64,000 nucleotides of DNA from Anaerocolumna sedimenticola (lineage in GTDB: Bacteria; Bacillota; Clostridia; Lachnospirales; Lachnospiraceae). The notes below the pieces were generated by a model. The model saw only the letters and a list, made by a program, of their open reading frames with translations. It was not told the origin of the DNA and ran no database searches. A program made the position numbers and the translations under genes. Where the stretch lies: NCBI RefSeq assembly GCF_009931695.1, contig NZ_CP048000.1, positions 5,102,501-5,166,500 on the forward strand, written 5' to 3'. Below, piece after piece: positions 45,044-54,527 of the stretch; position 1 is the first letter of the stretch; the number at the start of each line of letters is the position of its first letter.

Positions 45044-46773
45044 CTCATCACTCCCATTTCTTTAGGCAGCATAATCCGTACCAGGGTACCGTCCTGTTTC
45101 TTGCTGCTCACCTCATAGACATAATCTGTTCCATAGTAATGTTTTAAAATATTATGGATAAACTGGATGCCAATACCGAAGGAATCCTCAGCTATCTCCT
45201 TATTTCCGTTAAATTTCTCTAAAATACTCTCGGAGATCCCGTTCCCATTATCCCAAATCTTAAATTCCACGTAGGTACCTGCATTTTTCGCAGATACCTC
45301 TATTCTTTGGTTTCCTTCCGCCGTAATATTTCCATGGAGCCAGATGTTTTCCACCAGGGGCTGGAGTATCATCTTAGGCACCATAACCTCACTGATCCCG
45401 GGGTCCATACTGATACTTACATCCACCACATAATCCCAGCGCATCTGCTGGATATTAACATACGCTTTCACCAGCTTAATCTCCTGTTCCACCTTTAGCA
45501 GACCCTGCCCTTTATTCAGAGAAAGCCGATAAAAGGCTGTCAAATCATCAATCATAGCCGCCAGCTTACTGTTGTTACTTTCTAAGGCTTCCCACCGCAT
45601 CACTCCAAGGGTATTGTATAAGAAGTGGGGATTGATCTGGGATTCCAGGCTCTTTAATTCAAACTTCTGCTTCTGGTTTTTGACCTCGGCCATTTCCTCA
45701 ATAGTATGCTCCAATTTCTCAAGCATGGTGTTGTATTTAATTTCCAAAGCCGTTACTTCATCATACCGCTCCGGAACTGTTATATAGCTGATATCCCCTT
45801 TCAACCGTTCCATTCTCTCCCCTAACTTCTTTAACCGGCCAAATACCTGGCTTAAGAGAAGACTTAAAGCTATGGCCGAGCAGAAACCATATCCTAATAA
45901 TACGGCTCCTGCGATGCTTTTGGCACGGTTTACCTTATCCATATACTGTCTGGCAGATACCACCAGCCACACATTCCACCTCTCATCTACCGGCCCTTTT
46001 ATGATCATGACATCCTTTTGTTTTGTTAAAACTCCGTCCTTATAATCGGATTCATGTCCGGGCAGCACACCGGATAAATAGGTAACACCTGCCCCCGGAT
46101 CAGAAGAAGCCAATATCCTGTTATTCCCGTCGGTGAGGTATGCAAACCCATTCATGTCCAGTTCCAATTCCACAGCATCCCCAAAAGCTTCCTGGCTCTC
46201 CACCGCAATCTTTAAATATGCTCTGGTATCATTGTATAAGGAGAAAATTTTCTGATATCTGCATAATAACACGGTACCGTCGATGGATTCCAGCTTCCAG
46301 TCCGAACTTGTCAGTTTTTCTTCCTCAAACCCGTCGGCATAGACATATCTGCCGTCCTGCCCGATGTCACTTCCCTGCTGGTATACTTCCAGCTTTTTAA
46401 TGATAGAGGATCTTGCCATATCTTCATTCAGGGTATATTTGATATTGGTCAAAGCTTCCCACACCGCTTCATAATTCCGGCACTTATCGGACAGGGATTT
46501 ATAAATGATACGGTTATTACATAAGCGGTAAAGAATATTGTCGTAATTTTCCCTGATATTTCGTATGTTGCCCACGATTTTCTCCAAATTGTAATGCATA
46601 TTATCCATTCTCTCTTTTTCCTGGGGCTGGAACAGAAAGACGGATAAAACCCACCAGGTCACAAGATGAACGACCAGTAAGGATAGAACATAAATCAAAA
46701 TTAACTTTAAATGGATGGAATGACTTAACCTTACCAACAGACCTTTTATTATCGTCTTCAAATTATCCCCCAT
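45040..46773 (-). CDS. Sensor histidine kinase, YesM-like
   Basis: About 577 residues from ATG 46773. The open frame extends to 46911, but its first 46 residues (CSGPKNICFNLGK) do not look like protein. A TTG at 46761 behind GGGGGAT is another possible start. First membrane helix LKLILIYVLSLLVVHLVTW, a large extracellular Cache-like region, second helix near residue 290, then HAMP. The His_kinase domain (QINPHFLYNTLGVMRWEAL, phospho-acceptor His) is followed by HATPase (PLVENIWLHG, WDNGNGIS). It should sense an extracellular sugar or binding protein and phosphorylate the response regulator. Confidence 0.9.
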   Translation of the reverse strand: MGDNLKTIIKGLLVRLSHSIHLKLILIYVLSLLVVHLVTWWVLSVFLFQPQEKERMDNMHYNLEKIVGNIRNIRENYDNILYRLCNNRIIYKSLSDKCRNYEAVWEALTNIKYTLNEDMARSSIIKKLEVYQQGSDIGQDGRYVYADGFEEEKLTSSDWKLESIDGTVLLCRYQKIFSLYNDTRAYLKIAVESQEAFGDAVELELDMNGFAYLTDGNNRILASSDPGAGVTYLSGVLPGHESDYKDGVLTKQKDVMIIKGPVDERWNVWLVVSARQYMDKVNRAKSIAGAVLLGYGFCSAIALSLLLSQVFGRLKKLGERMERLKGDISYITVPERYDEVTALEIKYNTMLEKLEHTIEEMAEVKNQKQKFELKSLESQINPHFLYNTLGVMRWEALESNNSKLAAMIDDLTAFYRLSLNKGQGLLKVEQEIKLVKAYVNIQQMRWDYVVDVSISMDPGISEVMVPKMILQPLVENIWLHGNITAEGNQRIEVSAKNAGTYVEFKIWDNGNGISESILEKFNGNKEIAEDSFGIGIQFIHNILKHYYGTDYVYEVSSKKQDGTLVRIMLPKEMGVMS

Positions 46774-47232
46774 TTCTGCGCTTTTTCCCAAGTTAAAGCA
46801 GATATTCTTAGGTCCGCTGCACTGCCTGGCTCTACCCTTATACCTGCTGCGCAGGTTAAAATGTTTTCCAAATCCTGTTGTTTCGGAAACAAAATCAGGG
46901 CCTGCTGCCAAATAACCTTAATAAACTCCATCAACCGGATTGGGTGTATCGAATACTAATATTTATTATACATCCAATCCTGATAAATAGGTATATTAAG
47001 CTATTCTACAACAGTCCCATCCTTTATTAAGTGGAAGGAGGCCGCTTTTTTTGCTTTGTAACTATACCGTCACGGCGGTTCTAACAAACAGTACATGCAT
47101 GATGCTTAAACTCACAAAAATATTCAAAATAAATTTAAATTCGCATATTGGGAGCCAAATGTTTTACGCTGATTTATCCGGAATTCTATTTGAGTCCGTT
47201 ATTTATACTCTTTTCTCGGTTGTACGGAATCG
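46774..47232. other. Gap between lipoprotein 3 and the kinase gene
   Basis: About 460 bp without a convincing gene. It contains TACCGTCACGGCGGTTCTA (47065-47083), a copy of the CCGTCACTGCGG motif, and a GGAAGGAGGCCGC stretch near 47032 on the plus strand. A possible minus-strand promoter for the kinase lies here but is not clear. Confidence 0.5.
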
Positions 47233-48948
47233 TTACTTCTGTCCTTCATATAAGGAAAGCCATTCTGCTTTCATATCCGACCAGTGAGCCCTTAAGTCCA
47301 GCTGTTTCTGAAACTCCTGATAGACCTCCTCAAATTTACTATCGGAATCTGCCATGATCAGCTTGGCGGAATATTCATCCACAACATTATTCAGTGCTTC
47401 CAGGTTCGTGGCAATGGTGCTGTCCACATCCGCCCTGACGGAATCCATATCATTGATGGCCCTGTGGTTTACGACCTCACTGCTGATATACTTACACCAT
47501 TTTGACACCAGACCTCCGCCTGCCTTATTTCCTTTGGTATCCTGATTCCACCAGGCATACCACTTATTACTGTAGCTGGCGAACTGCCAAAGCTGATGGG
47601 TGCAGGCTGCAACCCGGGCACTGTCTCCGGAGTCCCTTTCCTTTTTGTACCCGGCTTCAAAATCCCAGGTACCGGCTTCCTTATCCGTAAAATCCCAGAG
47701 CACACCCTCAGGTCCTTCATTTACTTCCTGCCCTCTGTAAGGACTGGGTTCATTGGCCCATTCCAGGAAATTAAGTACTGCATTCAGATGTTTGGTATCC
47801 TTATTGATATATACCATATATCCGGGATTGGGATTCACATAGGAGGTATAAGCTCTCTCCACACCCTGTACCTCGGGGTCTGCTACCGGTTCATAATAAA
47901 AGGTCACACTGTCGCTGCCGCTGTCATAATTCTTCCAGGTCTCATTTAAGCCCGATTCCCACAGGTCTGTCGTAAACATACCGACCTGTCCGCTTTCGAT
48001 CTTTTCTGCAAATCTCTCCTTGGACATGGTGGTGGCTTCCATATCGATCAGCCCTTCTGTGTAAAGCTTGTTCATCCATTTATAAGCTTCCTTATAGTTG
48101 GGGTTGTCATAGAGAAATACCTTTTCTCCGTTACTATCCATAACCCCAGGCATACCGCTGACACCGTTTGCCGTATCAACACCAAAGGAAGCCAATATGA
48201 TCCTCTCCTGATGATTCTCTCCCTGTACAAAGGACATGGGAATGATGGGACTACCATTACTGTCTTTTAATTTGGCAAATGCCCGGAGGGTATCTTCCAT
48301 TCCATTGATCGTCTTAAGGTCCTCCTTCGTTTTACCGGCTTGGTCTAAAAGATCCGTTCTGACCCACCAGGCATCAACGGTCCAGCCTCCCCAGGGTTCA
48401 TCATATTCAAGGGCATAATAACCGGGTATCCACCATAAATCTCCGGAGCCGGTTTTGATGTAATCCTGAATCTTGGAATCAATATTCGGAATATTCTTAA
48501 GCTTGTCACTGGTGTAAACATCATTGAGTTTCATTACCCGGTCCGCAGTGGTCAATGCACTTTCCACGGATTTATCATAGGGAAAGATAAATACATCCGG
48601 AAGTTCGGCACCGCTGCTTAACTTTAAGTTCAAGGTGGTCATGTAATCCGTACTCTGCATGTATTCCACCTTGTAATCAATACCCAGCTTCTCTTTCATG
48701 ACCTGCTGTACGGTAGTCGTATTGGGACTTTCCGAGGTCCAGCCCGCCCAGATAGAGAATTGATCCGTTGTTTTTCCTCCCTTATCCTCAGGCACATAAA
48801 AGCCTTCCGCATCCGATGCCGCAGACCCTGCCTGACTGGTTACCCCTCCCGTCTGTGTGCTGTTTTCCTTTCCGCTTCCTTTACAGGCTGTGAGGGAGAA
48901 AAGCATGGATAGAACCAACAATAGCGTAATACCCTTTTTCAGTTTCAT
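47233..48948 (-). CDS. Sugar ABC transporter substrate-binding lipoprotein (LplA type)
   Basis: About 571 residues from ATG 48948, with GGGGTG 5 nt before; the frame opens further upstream at 48993. Lipoprotein signal MKLKKGITLLLVLSMLFS, lipobox LTAC, linker KGSGKENSTQTGG. The binding fold includes LSSGAELPDVFIFPYDKS, DLWWIPGYYALEYDEPWGG and NPGYMVYINKDTKHLNAVLNFL. It lies downstream of two permeases and upstream of the YesM/YesN pair on the same strand, so the two-component system is probably dedicated to importer 3. Confidence 0.93.
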   Translation of the reverse strand: MKLKKGITLLLVLSMLFSLTACKGSGKENSTQTGGVTSQAGSAASDAEGFYVPEDKGGKTTDQFSIWAGWTSESPNTTTVQQVMKEKLGIDYKVEYMQSTDYMTTLNLKLSSGAELPDVFIFPYDKSVESALTTADRVMKLNDVYTSDKLKNIPNIDSKIQDYIKTGSGDLWWIPGYYALEYDEPWGGWTVDAWWVRTDLLDQAGKTKEDLKTINGMEDTLRAFAKLKDSNGSPIIPMSFVQGENHQERIILASFGVDTANGVSGMPGVMDSNGEKVFLYDNPNYKEAYKWMNKLYTEGLIDMEATTMSKERFAEKIESGQVGMFTTDLWESGLNETWKNYDSGSDSVTFYYEPVADPEVQGVERAYTSYVNPNPGYMVYINKDTKHLNAVLNFLEWANEPSPYRGQEVNEGPEGVLWDFTDKEAGTWDFEAGYKKERDSGDSARVAACTHQLWQFASYSNKWYAWWNQDTKGNKAGGGLVSKWCKYISSEVVNHRAINDMDSVRADVDSTIATNLEALNNVVDEYSAKLIMADSDSKFEEVYQEFQKQLDLRAHWSDMKAEWLSLYEGQK

Positions 48949-48960
48949 AAAAACACCCCA

Positions 48961-49155
48961 TAACACATCTGCCCGCAGATGTGTTACTGCCACAAATAAA
49001 AGTGTGAAAGAATCTTATGTGGCAATCCTTTCTTTATTATATTTTCTTTCACATTAACGCCATGCCTTATAGGCATAACTCCTGAAGAATAGCGTCTTTT
49101 GCTATTCTTTTCCAGCCTCTTATCCGAGGCTTTTGGCTCGCATGTCATTCGCGAG
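48961..49155 (-). other. String of five hairpins between permease and lipoprotein genes
   Basis: Perfect stems in order: TAACACATCTG/CAGATGTGTTA (48961-48986, loop CCCG), ATGCCT/AGGCAT (49062-49076), GAATAGC/GCTATTC (49087-49107), AGCCTC/GAGGCT (49114-49131), CTCGC/GCGAG (49137-49155). The first ends 12 nt before the lipoprotein start and abuts its ribosome site. No T-tract follows the set on the minus strand, so mRNA processing, stabilisation or attenuation is likelier than full termination (inference). Confidence 0.6.
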
Positions 49156-49204
49156 ATTATTCACACCGTTTCCGGTTGTTTTAAAATTTAAGAATCTTTT
49201 AGAA

Positions 49205-50125
49205 CTATTCTTTTACAGAACCAATCAGCATACCCTTTACAAAATGCTTTTGTACAAAGGGATAGACACACAGAATCGGAAGGGTCCCAATCACTACCGC
49301 CGCCATCTTGACGGAGGTCACCGTCATCTGGGAGGTCTGGGATTCTCTTGCCGCCGCTTCTGCCACAATTGTGCTGTTAGTTGTTATCAGTCCCAAGTTA
49401 TCTGCTTCAAATAACCTCTGCAGGTAGGTCTGTACCGGAAGCAGCTTAGAAGAACTGACATAAAAAGCCCCGGAATACCAGTCATTCCAATGGTATACCG
49501 CCACAAACAGGCCGATGGCTGCAAGTACGGGCTTAGATAAGGGCAGGATCACCTTAAGGAGTATTCTTACTTCTCCCGCGCCGTCCATTACCGCAGCTTC
49601 CCTTAAGCTGATCGGAATCTCGGAGAAGAATTTCATCATCACAAACATATTCCAAATATTGAACATCCCCGGGATAACATACACCCAGAAGGTATCCACC
49701 AATTTCAGGTTGGACAACTGGATATAATAAGGGATCAACCCACCGTTAAATAACATGGGGATCAGAACCACCAGCATAAGTTTCTTCCGATAAGGCAGGT
49801 CCTTAAAGGAAAACCCGTAAGCCGTTATTCCCGTTACGATCAATCCCAGCAAGGTTCCAAGCACGGTCCGTCCTATGGTTATCAGATAAGCTTTCTGTAA
49901 GCTACCATTCCCTAATACATATTCGTAGTTAAAAGCCGTAAAGATTCTGGGCCAAAAGTATAACCCGCCCTTTAAGGAATCCACCCCCTCGTTAAAGGAA
50001 TAGACAATAATGTAATAAAGGGGATATATTGTTATCAGGCACAGGCAAAACAAAAACACCGTATTAACCCTTCGAAAACTTTTCTCGCCAAAACCTCTTT
50101 TAATTTTGTTTCTCTTTCCAGCCAT
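49205..50125 (-). CDS. Sugar ABC transporter permease, LplC/YtcP type
   Basis: 306 residues from ATG 50125 (MAGKRNKIKRGF) behind GAGAGGGG; a GTG at 50134 overlaps that site too closely. About six membrane helices, EAA loop LREAAVMDGAGEVRILLKVILP, end HFVKGMLIGSVKE. The LplB-type gene's stop at 50128 lies 2 bp before the start. Confidence 0.92.
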   Translation of the reverse strand: MAGKRNKIKRGFGEKSFRRVNTVFLFCLCLITIYPLYYIIVYSFNEGVDSLKGGLYFWPRIFTAFNYEYVLGNGSLQKAYLITIGRTVLGTLLGLIVTGITAYGFSFKDLPYRKKLMLVVLIPMLFNGGLIPYYIQLSNLKLVDTFWVYVIPGMFNIWNMFVMMKFFSEIPISLREAAVMDGAGEVRILLKVILPLSKPVLAAIGLFVAVYHWNDWYSGAFYVSSSKLLPVQTYLQRLFEADNLGLITTNSTIVAEAAARESQTSQMTVTSVKMAAVVIGTLPILCVYPFVQKHFVKGMLIGSVKE

Positions 50126-50127
50126 TT

Positions 50128-51039
50128 CTACCACAGCCCCTCTCCGTTGATTTTATTCGCCATTTTATTTGCCAACAGAATCAGCAGTAAACTAATGACT
50201 GAGGAAATCATACCCACTGCCGTTGCCAGGCTGTATTGCCCTCGCTGCAGACCGTTGATCAGCACATAGGTATCCAACACCGTAGAAACCTCCAGATTCG
50301 CATTATTCATTAAGGGATAGATGGCATCCACGCCTGCATTCAGAAGATTTGGAATACTCAATATCAATAATAATACGATGGTCGGCCGAATCGAGGGCAA
50401 TGTAATATACCTTACCTGGTTCCATTTACCGGCACCGTCCAGTTTGGCCGATTCATACATCTCCTGATTGATCCCGGCTATGGCGGCAAGATAAATAATC
50501 GTTCCCCAGCCGACTTCTTTCCAAAGGCTTGCTATTACTACCAAAGGAACAAACCAGTTTGTCTCTCCCATAAAAAATACCGGTGCTCCTCCGGCCTTTG
50601 TTATAAACCCATTGATGATTCCGTTATAGGGAGAGAGGAAAGAATCCAGCATATATGCAACTACAACCCAGGAAATAAAATGGGGTATGTACGTGATCGA
50701 CTGTACGATCTTTTTAAACCAGAGGTTATTTACTTCATTGATCAGCAGCGCCAGAATAATCGGTGCCGGGAACGTTACCGCGAACTTCCATACCGTTAAC
50801 ACCAGGGTATTTTTAACGACCCGCCAGAATTCGCTGTCCTTAAGAAACCAGAAATTATCAAACCCAACCCATCTTGCATTCCATATGGTATTGCCCGGCT
50901 TAAAGTCCCGAAATGCAATCTGCAGCCCAACCATGGGTATATAATTGAACAATACCAGGCAGGTGATACCGATCATGATCATAATATACCGGCTTCTGTA
51001 TCTCTTAATATTGCACAAAAAACTTCTGTTTTTATCCAT
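50128..51039 (-). CDS. Sugar ABC transporter permease, LplB type
   Basis: 303 residues. Basic N-terminus, first helix YIMIMIGITCLVLFNYIPMVG, EAA loop MYESAKLDGAGKWNQVRYITLPSI, end NKMANKINGEGLW. It is the first gene of importer 3 (LplB, LplC, lipoprotein, kinase, regulator on the minus strand). AAGGAAGTG before ATG. Confidence 0.92.
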   Translation of the reverse strand: MDKNRSFLCNIKRYRSRYIMIMIGITCLVLFNYIPMVGLQIAFRDFKPGNTIWNARWVGFDNFWFLKDSEFWRVVKNTLVLTVWKFAVTFPAPIILALLINEVNNLWFKKIVQSITYIPHFISWVVVAYMLDSFLSPYNGIINGFITKAGGAPVFFMGETNWFVPLVVIASLWKEVGWGTIIYLAAIAGINQEMYESAKLDGAGKWNQVRYITLPSIRPTIVLLLILSIPNLLNAGVDAIYPLMNNANLEVSTVLDTYVLINGLQRGQYSLATAVGMISSVISLLLILLANKMANKINGEGLW

Positions 51040-51150
51040 ATTTTTATCACTTCCTTTTCCTGTATGCCGTATGCTACTAATTTAACATATGCACTTCCGG
51101 CAAACAACCCAATAGATTTTGGTTTTCTATAACATATATTGTACAAAAAA

Positions 51151-51195
51151 AGAATCTCCGGTGTGTATCTATACTGATACACATCCGGAGATTCT
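51151..51195 (-). terminator. Strong terminator after the 118-residue protein gene
   Basis: Stem of about 19 bp (AGAATCTCCGG-GTGTATC and complement, one bulge) with a 6-nt loop, followed on the minus strand by TTTTTTTGTAC. It begins 28 bp from the stop. Confidence 0.9.
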
Positions 51196-51222
51196 CTCCT
51201 GACAGATTCATTACCCTGCCTG

Positions 51223-51579
51223 TTAATTAACCAGCAATTTGGTTTCCCGGTCACTCCTTTCCCACTCTTCTTTCAAGAGTTCCAGGATTTCTTTGGAGGT
51301 CTCTAGGGCACCTATGTCCTTAATCTTCTGAATCAACGATTTGGCTGCCAGACGCTTTAATGCTCTGATCGCGATTACGTCGGTTTCACTGAACAATATC
51401 ATCATCATTACACTGTATAAACCGCTGAAAGTTAATGCATCACAGTCTTCCAAGGTTTTCACCGGGGCAACTAAGTCGACACTTCTTTCTCCTAAAATCT
51501 CTTCCCACTGCGTGGGATCTTCTTCCATCCATTCAAGGAAGCGGATTACTTCTTCTTTGGATACTTCTGGGGTTTGCAT
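51223..51579 (-). CDS. Hypothetical acidic helical protein
   Basis: 118 residues, rich in Glu, Leu and Ile, predicted mostly helical (VIRFLEWMEEDPTQWEEIL, AIRALKRLAAKSLIQKI). No signal peptide, Cys or membrane segment. AGGAG before ATG and its own strong terminator support it as a real gene. No family recognised. It stands between importer 3 and the defence-type island. Confidence 0.6.
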   Translation of the reverse strand: MQTPEVSKEEVIRFLEWMEEDPTQWEEILGERSVDLVAPVKTLEDCDALTFSGLYSVMMMILFSETDVIAIRALKRLAAKSLIQKIKDIGALETSKEILELLKEEWERSDRETKLLVN

Positions 51580-51773
51580 GAATGTACTCCTTTCTAGGTA
51601 ACAATATAGATTGATTATACATTGAAAAATCAGTTATATTGTAACTAGATAGTTACAAGGATGCTAATATAATAATTCTTTAGAAAAAAGAATACTCCTC
51701 TCATTTCACAATGTAAATTACCTTTCTCCCTTTGAATGATTACGAATTAAATATTGTTAAGATATAGGTCACT

Positions 51774-54515
51774 CTATTTCCATCGTTTCATAAGTATTTT
51801 CTTAATCTCAATATTATTTAATACTTCTTCACATTTTTCCCATTCTATGGTTGCGACATTATCGTTATATCTTACATCAAAAGGATGTTTATCTGGAATA
51901 TTACCTATTTGTTTATTAGCCTCATCAATATTATTTAAAGCCACATCTATCCAAACATCACTTAACATATCTGGTAACTGACCAAATAAATTATAAATAC
52001 TTTTTAATCTTACTGAAAGCAAGCTATGTACCCTATCCTCAACAGAATCCTTATATCTTAAATTATAAAGATAAATAGTATCATTAACTTGCCCAATTCT
52101 CTGAATACGGCCTTTTCGTTGTTCTAGTCGGGTCGGGTTCCATGGCAAGTCCAAATTAATAAGAGTCCCTAGCGATTGCAGATTCAACCCTTCAGAAGCA
52201 GCATCCGTACCTACAATGATTTTAAGTTTCTTTTCTTTTACCATTTTTTTGATATTATCTCTTGTTTCTTTTTTAGGTATTCCATCAATAAACACACATG
52301 ACTTATCACTACCTGCATATACACCTATTATTTCACCAACATAGTCTTCAGAAATATTTTTTGCTACCCATTCTGCAGTATCATAATATTGAGTAAAGAT
52401 GATACATCCCAAGTCTTTCCAAGGACCAGTTGAGACTCCATTTTCAGTAGTTACACCTTTGTTCAGAATATCTATAACCTTATTATATTTAGGATCAATT
52501 CTGTTATTACTTTCTAGTGCTACTCCAAGTATATTTACAAATTCCTCAAGCTTTTTTCGTTCTTCAAGGGTCAAATCCTTTAAATCGAATGATATTTCTT
52601 CATCATCATCTTCGTCATAAATATTACCGTCTCCCCACTCTTTTAACATCTTTTGACCTGTTAAATAGCCAGAAATCATAGAACTTCCAATTCTCTTAAG
52701 TAGTAGAGTTTTCATAAAACCAGCTGCTCTACTTCTTTCTTTAAGCATTTCGCAGAATTCTTCTGCTCTTAAATACGCATCTTTCAAATATCCAGATAAG
52801 GTTAAAATACCACCCGCGTCTTCACCGAACAAAACCACTTTAATTGGTTGTAGATACGGAAGTCCTGTCTCTGGGTTTTTTCTATTTTCCAAAGCTGCTC
52901 GCTCTCTTCTGATAATATGTCTTATATACGGATTAGCATTTTGAAAGAAATTATTGTCAATCAGATCTTGAAGTCTAGATTTTGTTGAGCCTGACATATC
53001 AGAAATAGTCTTTTGAGCCACAAAATCTTCTTCATCCATATCAAACGCAGAACGAATCGCCATAAAATCTTTATTCTTTTCATCCGCTGGTGGCATTGGA
53101 TTTCTAATCCACTCCCAATATTCATATATTTCTTCTTCATTAAGAGTCTTCTCACCAGAAATATACTTCAAACTATCAGGTATTTTATTTCTATTTCTCC
53201 AAAATGAAGTTAAACTTCCTAAAACAGAATCATTTTTCTGAGATAATATATTTAATAAATCAAATGCTTCAATAGGATACATCTGTACTGGTGTGGCTGT
53301 AGCTAATAGCATACTTTTTGTCTTTGGTGATATTTCAAACAGAAATTTGTATAAATTATTCATTTCAGGACTCTGATATTCTTTATTCTCCCCGAGATTA
53401 GCTCTTCTGGCCCTATGAGCTTCATCGCAAATGACCATCTCATAATTTCCTATTAATAATTGATTTTGAATTTCTCTACAAGATTCCGATCCATTTATTA
53501 AAATGCCTTGGCTTATAATTCCAATTCTTCTAGGACAATGAGTAATATCATTCATATATTCATTGCCAATTTCATCAATCCATTTTCCCACCCAAATAGC
53601 AGAAGGCATATCTAACAACGTATTCAATTCATCTTGCCATTGAACTACTAAAGTCTTTGGCACAATTATTAAAATAGGCCTATCACCATACAATGCAGCT
53701 AATTGCGCAGATAATGCAAGTTGTACCGTTTTACCTAAACCGACTTGATCTGCCAATACATACCTAGCTCCATATTTCTTAATATGGTCGTGAAAGACTT
53801 TATTAACAAAATACTTTTGATGATCCCACAAACCAAAACCTGTCCTATATACAGGTGACTCTACAACTGCAGCTCCAGCATTTGGACGTTCTTTCCATCT
53901 ATCACAAGTTACCTCTATACGCTTCGAAATTCGCTTAATATCATCAACAACATACTTTACCTGTTTAATATCAACAGCATAAGGATTTTTCCATAAAGTA
54001 TCAAATTCTTCTTGAACCCAGTCCACAGATTCTTTTGTATCATCTTCCCATACTAATTCATAATTTAATTTCCAACCAGAAAATGATTCGTTAATACTTC
54101 CAAGAAATGCTGTCTGATAACCATCTTTCATAGTGATGACTCCAGCTTTTCCATGTACTAATCCAAAGCATTCTCTTGGCAGAACTTTTATTTCTACTTT
54201 TTGTGATTGAAGCAGATTATATAACTTTTCAAAACGATTTTTACCGTCACATAGAATTTCTTCTGGTTTAAAATCGCACCATTCCTTACGAATAGCATTA
54301 ACAGCCAATTGAGCAGTTTTTACATCATCTATGTCTAAATCAGAATTACAAATAATTCTAATTTTTCCATCCATTTGCTCAATAGTTTCGCCCGCTATTT
54401 CAAGTAGTGATGATGAAAAATACCCTGCTATTCTGTCATATGAAATTGCATCTTTCAACCTTTTATTAAGAAGAGATGAGAATACATCATCTCTTCTTGA
54501 TGAATATTTGTTCAT
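51774..54515 (-). CDS. SNF2/RapA-like helicase with N-terminal PLD-like domain (defence island)
   Basis: 913 residues. Residues 1-180 are phospholipase-D-like: HGK at 121-123 and GSINES at 139-144 form one HKD-type half site, so nuclease activity may need a dimer or be lost. The helicase core has Walker A ADQVGLGKT (255-263), DEAH in VICDEAHRARR near 356, motif III LATATPVQM, and C-terminal GTDAASEGLNLQ and RLEQRKGRIQRIGQ. An insert of about 150 residues between the two RecA lobes is Glu/Asp-rich. Superfamily II translocase on DNA. It is the fourth gene of the operon, 12 bp after the methylase stop. Confidence 0.9.
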   Translation of the reverse strand: MNKYSSRRDDVFSSLLNKRLKDAISYDRIAGYFSSSLLEIAGETIEQMDGKIRIICNSDLDIDDVKTAQLAVNAIRKEWCDFKPEEILCDGKNRFEKLYNLLQSQKVEIKVLPRECFGLVHGKAGVITMKDGYQTAFLGSINESFSGWKLNYELVWEDDTKESVDWVQEEFDTLWKNPYAVDIKQVKYVVDDIKRISKRIEVTCDRWKERPNAGAAVVESPVYRTGFGLWDHQKYFVNKVFHDHIKKYGARYVLADQVGLGKTVQLALSAQLAALYGDRPILIIVPKTLVVQWQDELNTLLDMPSAIWVGKWIDEIGNEYMNDITHCPRRIGIISQGILINGSESCREIQNQLLIGNYEMVICDEAHRARRANLGENKEYQSPEMNNLYKFLFEISPKTKSMLLATATPVQMYPIEAFDLLNILSQKNDSVLGSLTSFWRNRNKIPDSLKYISGEKTLNEEEIYEYWEWIRNPMPPADEKNKDFMAIRSAFDMDEEDFVAQKTISDMSGSTKSRLQDLIDNNFFQNANPYIRHIIRRERAALENRKNPETGLPYLQPIKVVLFGEDAGGILTLSGYLKDAYLRAEEFCEMLKERSRAAGFMKTLLLKRIGSSMISGYLTGQKMLKEWGDGNIYDEDDDEEISFDLKDLTLEERKKLEEFVNILGVALESNNRIDPKYNKVIDILNKGVTTENGVSTGPWKDLGCIIFTQYYDTAEWVAKNISEDYVGEIIGVYAGSDKSCVFIDGIPKKETRDNIKKMVKEKKLKIIVGTDAASEGLNLQSLGTLINLDLPWNPTRLEQRKGRIQRIGQVNDTIYLYNLRYKDSVEDRVHSLLSVRLKSIYNLFGQLPDMLSDVWIDVALNNIDEANKQIGNIPDKHPFDVRYNDNVATIEWEKCEEVLNNIEIKKILMKRWK

Positions 54516-54527
54516 TATGTCCCTTCT

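Noticed and set aside
49133..49414. Plus-strand 93-residue frame
   Set aside because: It lies in the hairpin region and antisense to the permease gene, with no ribosome site and composition of a shadow frame.
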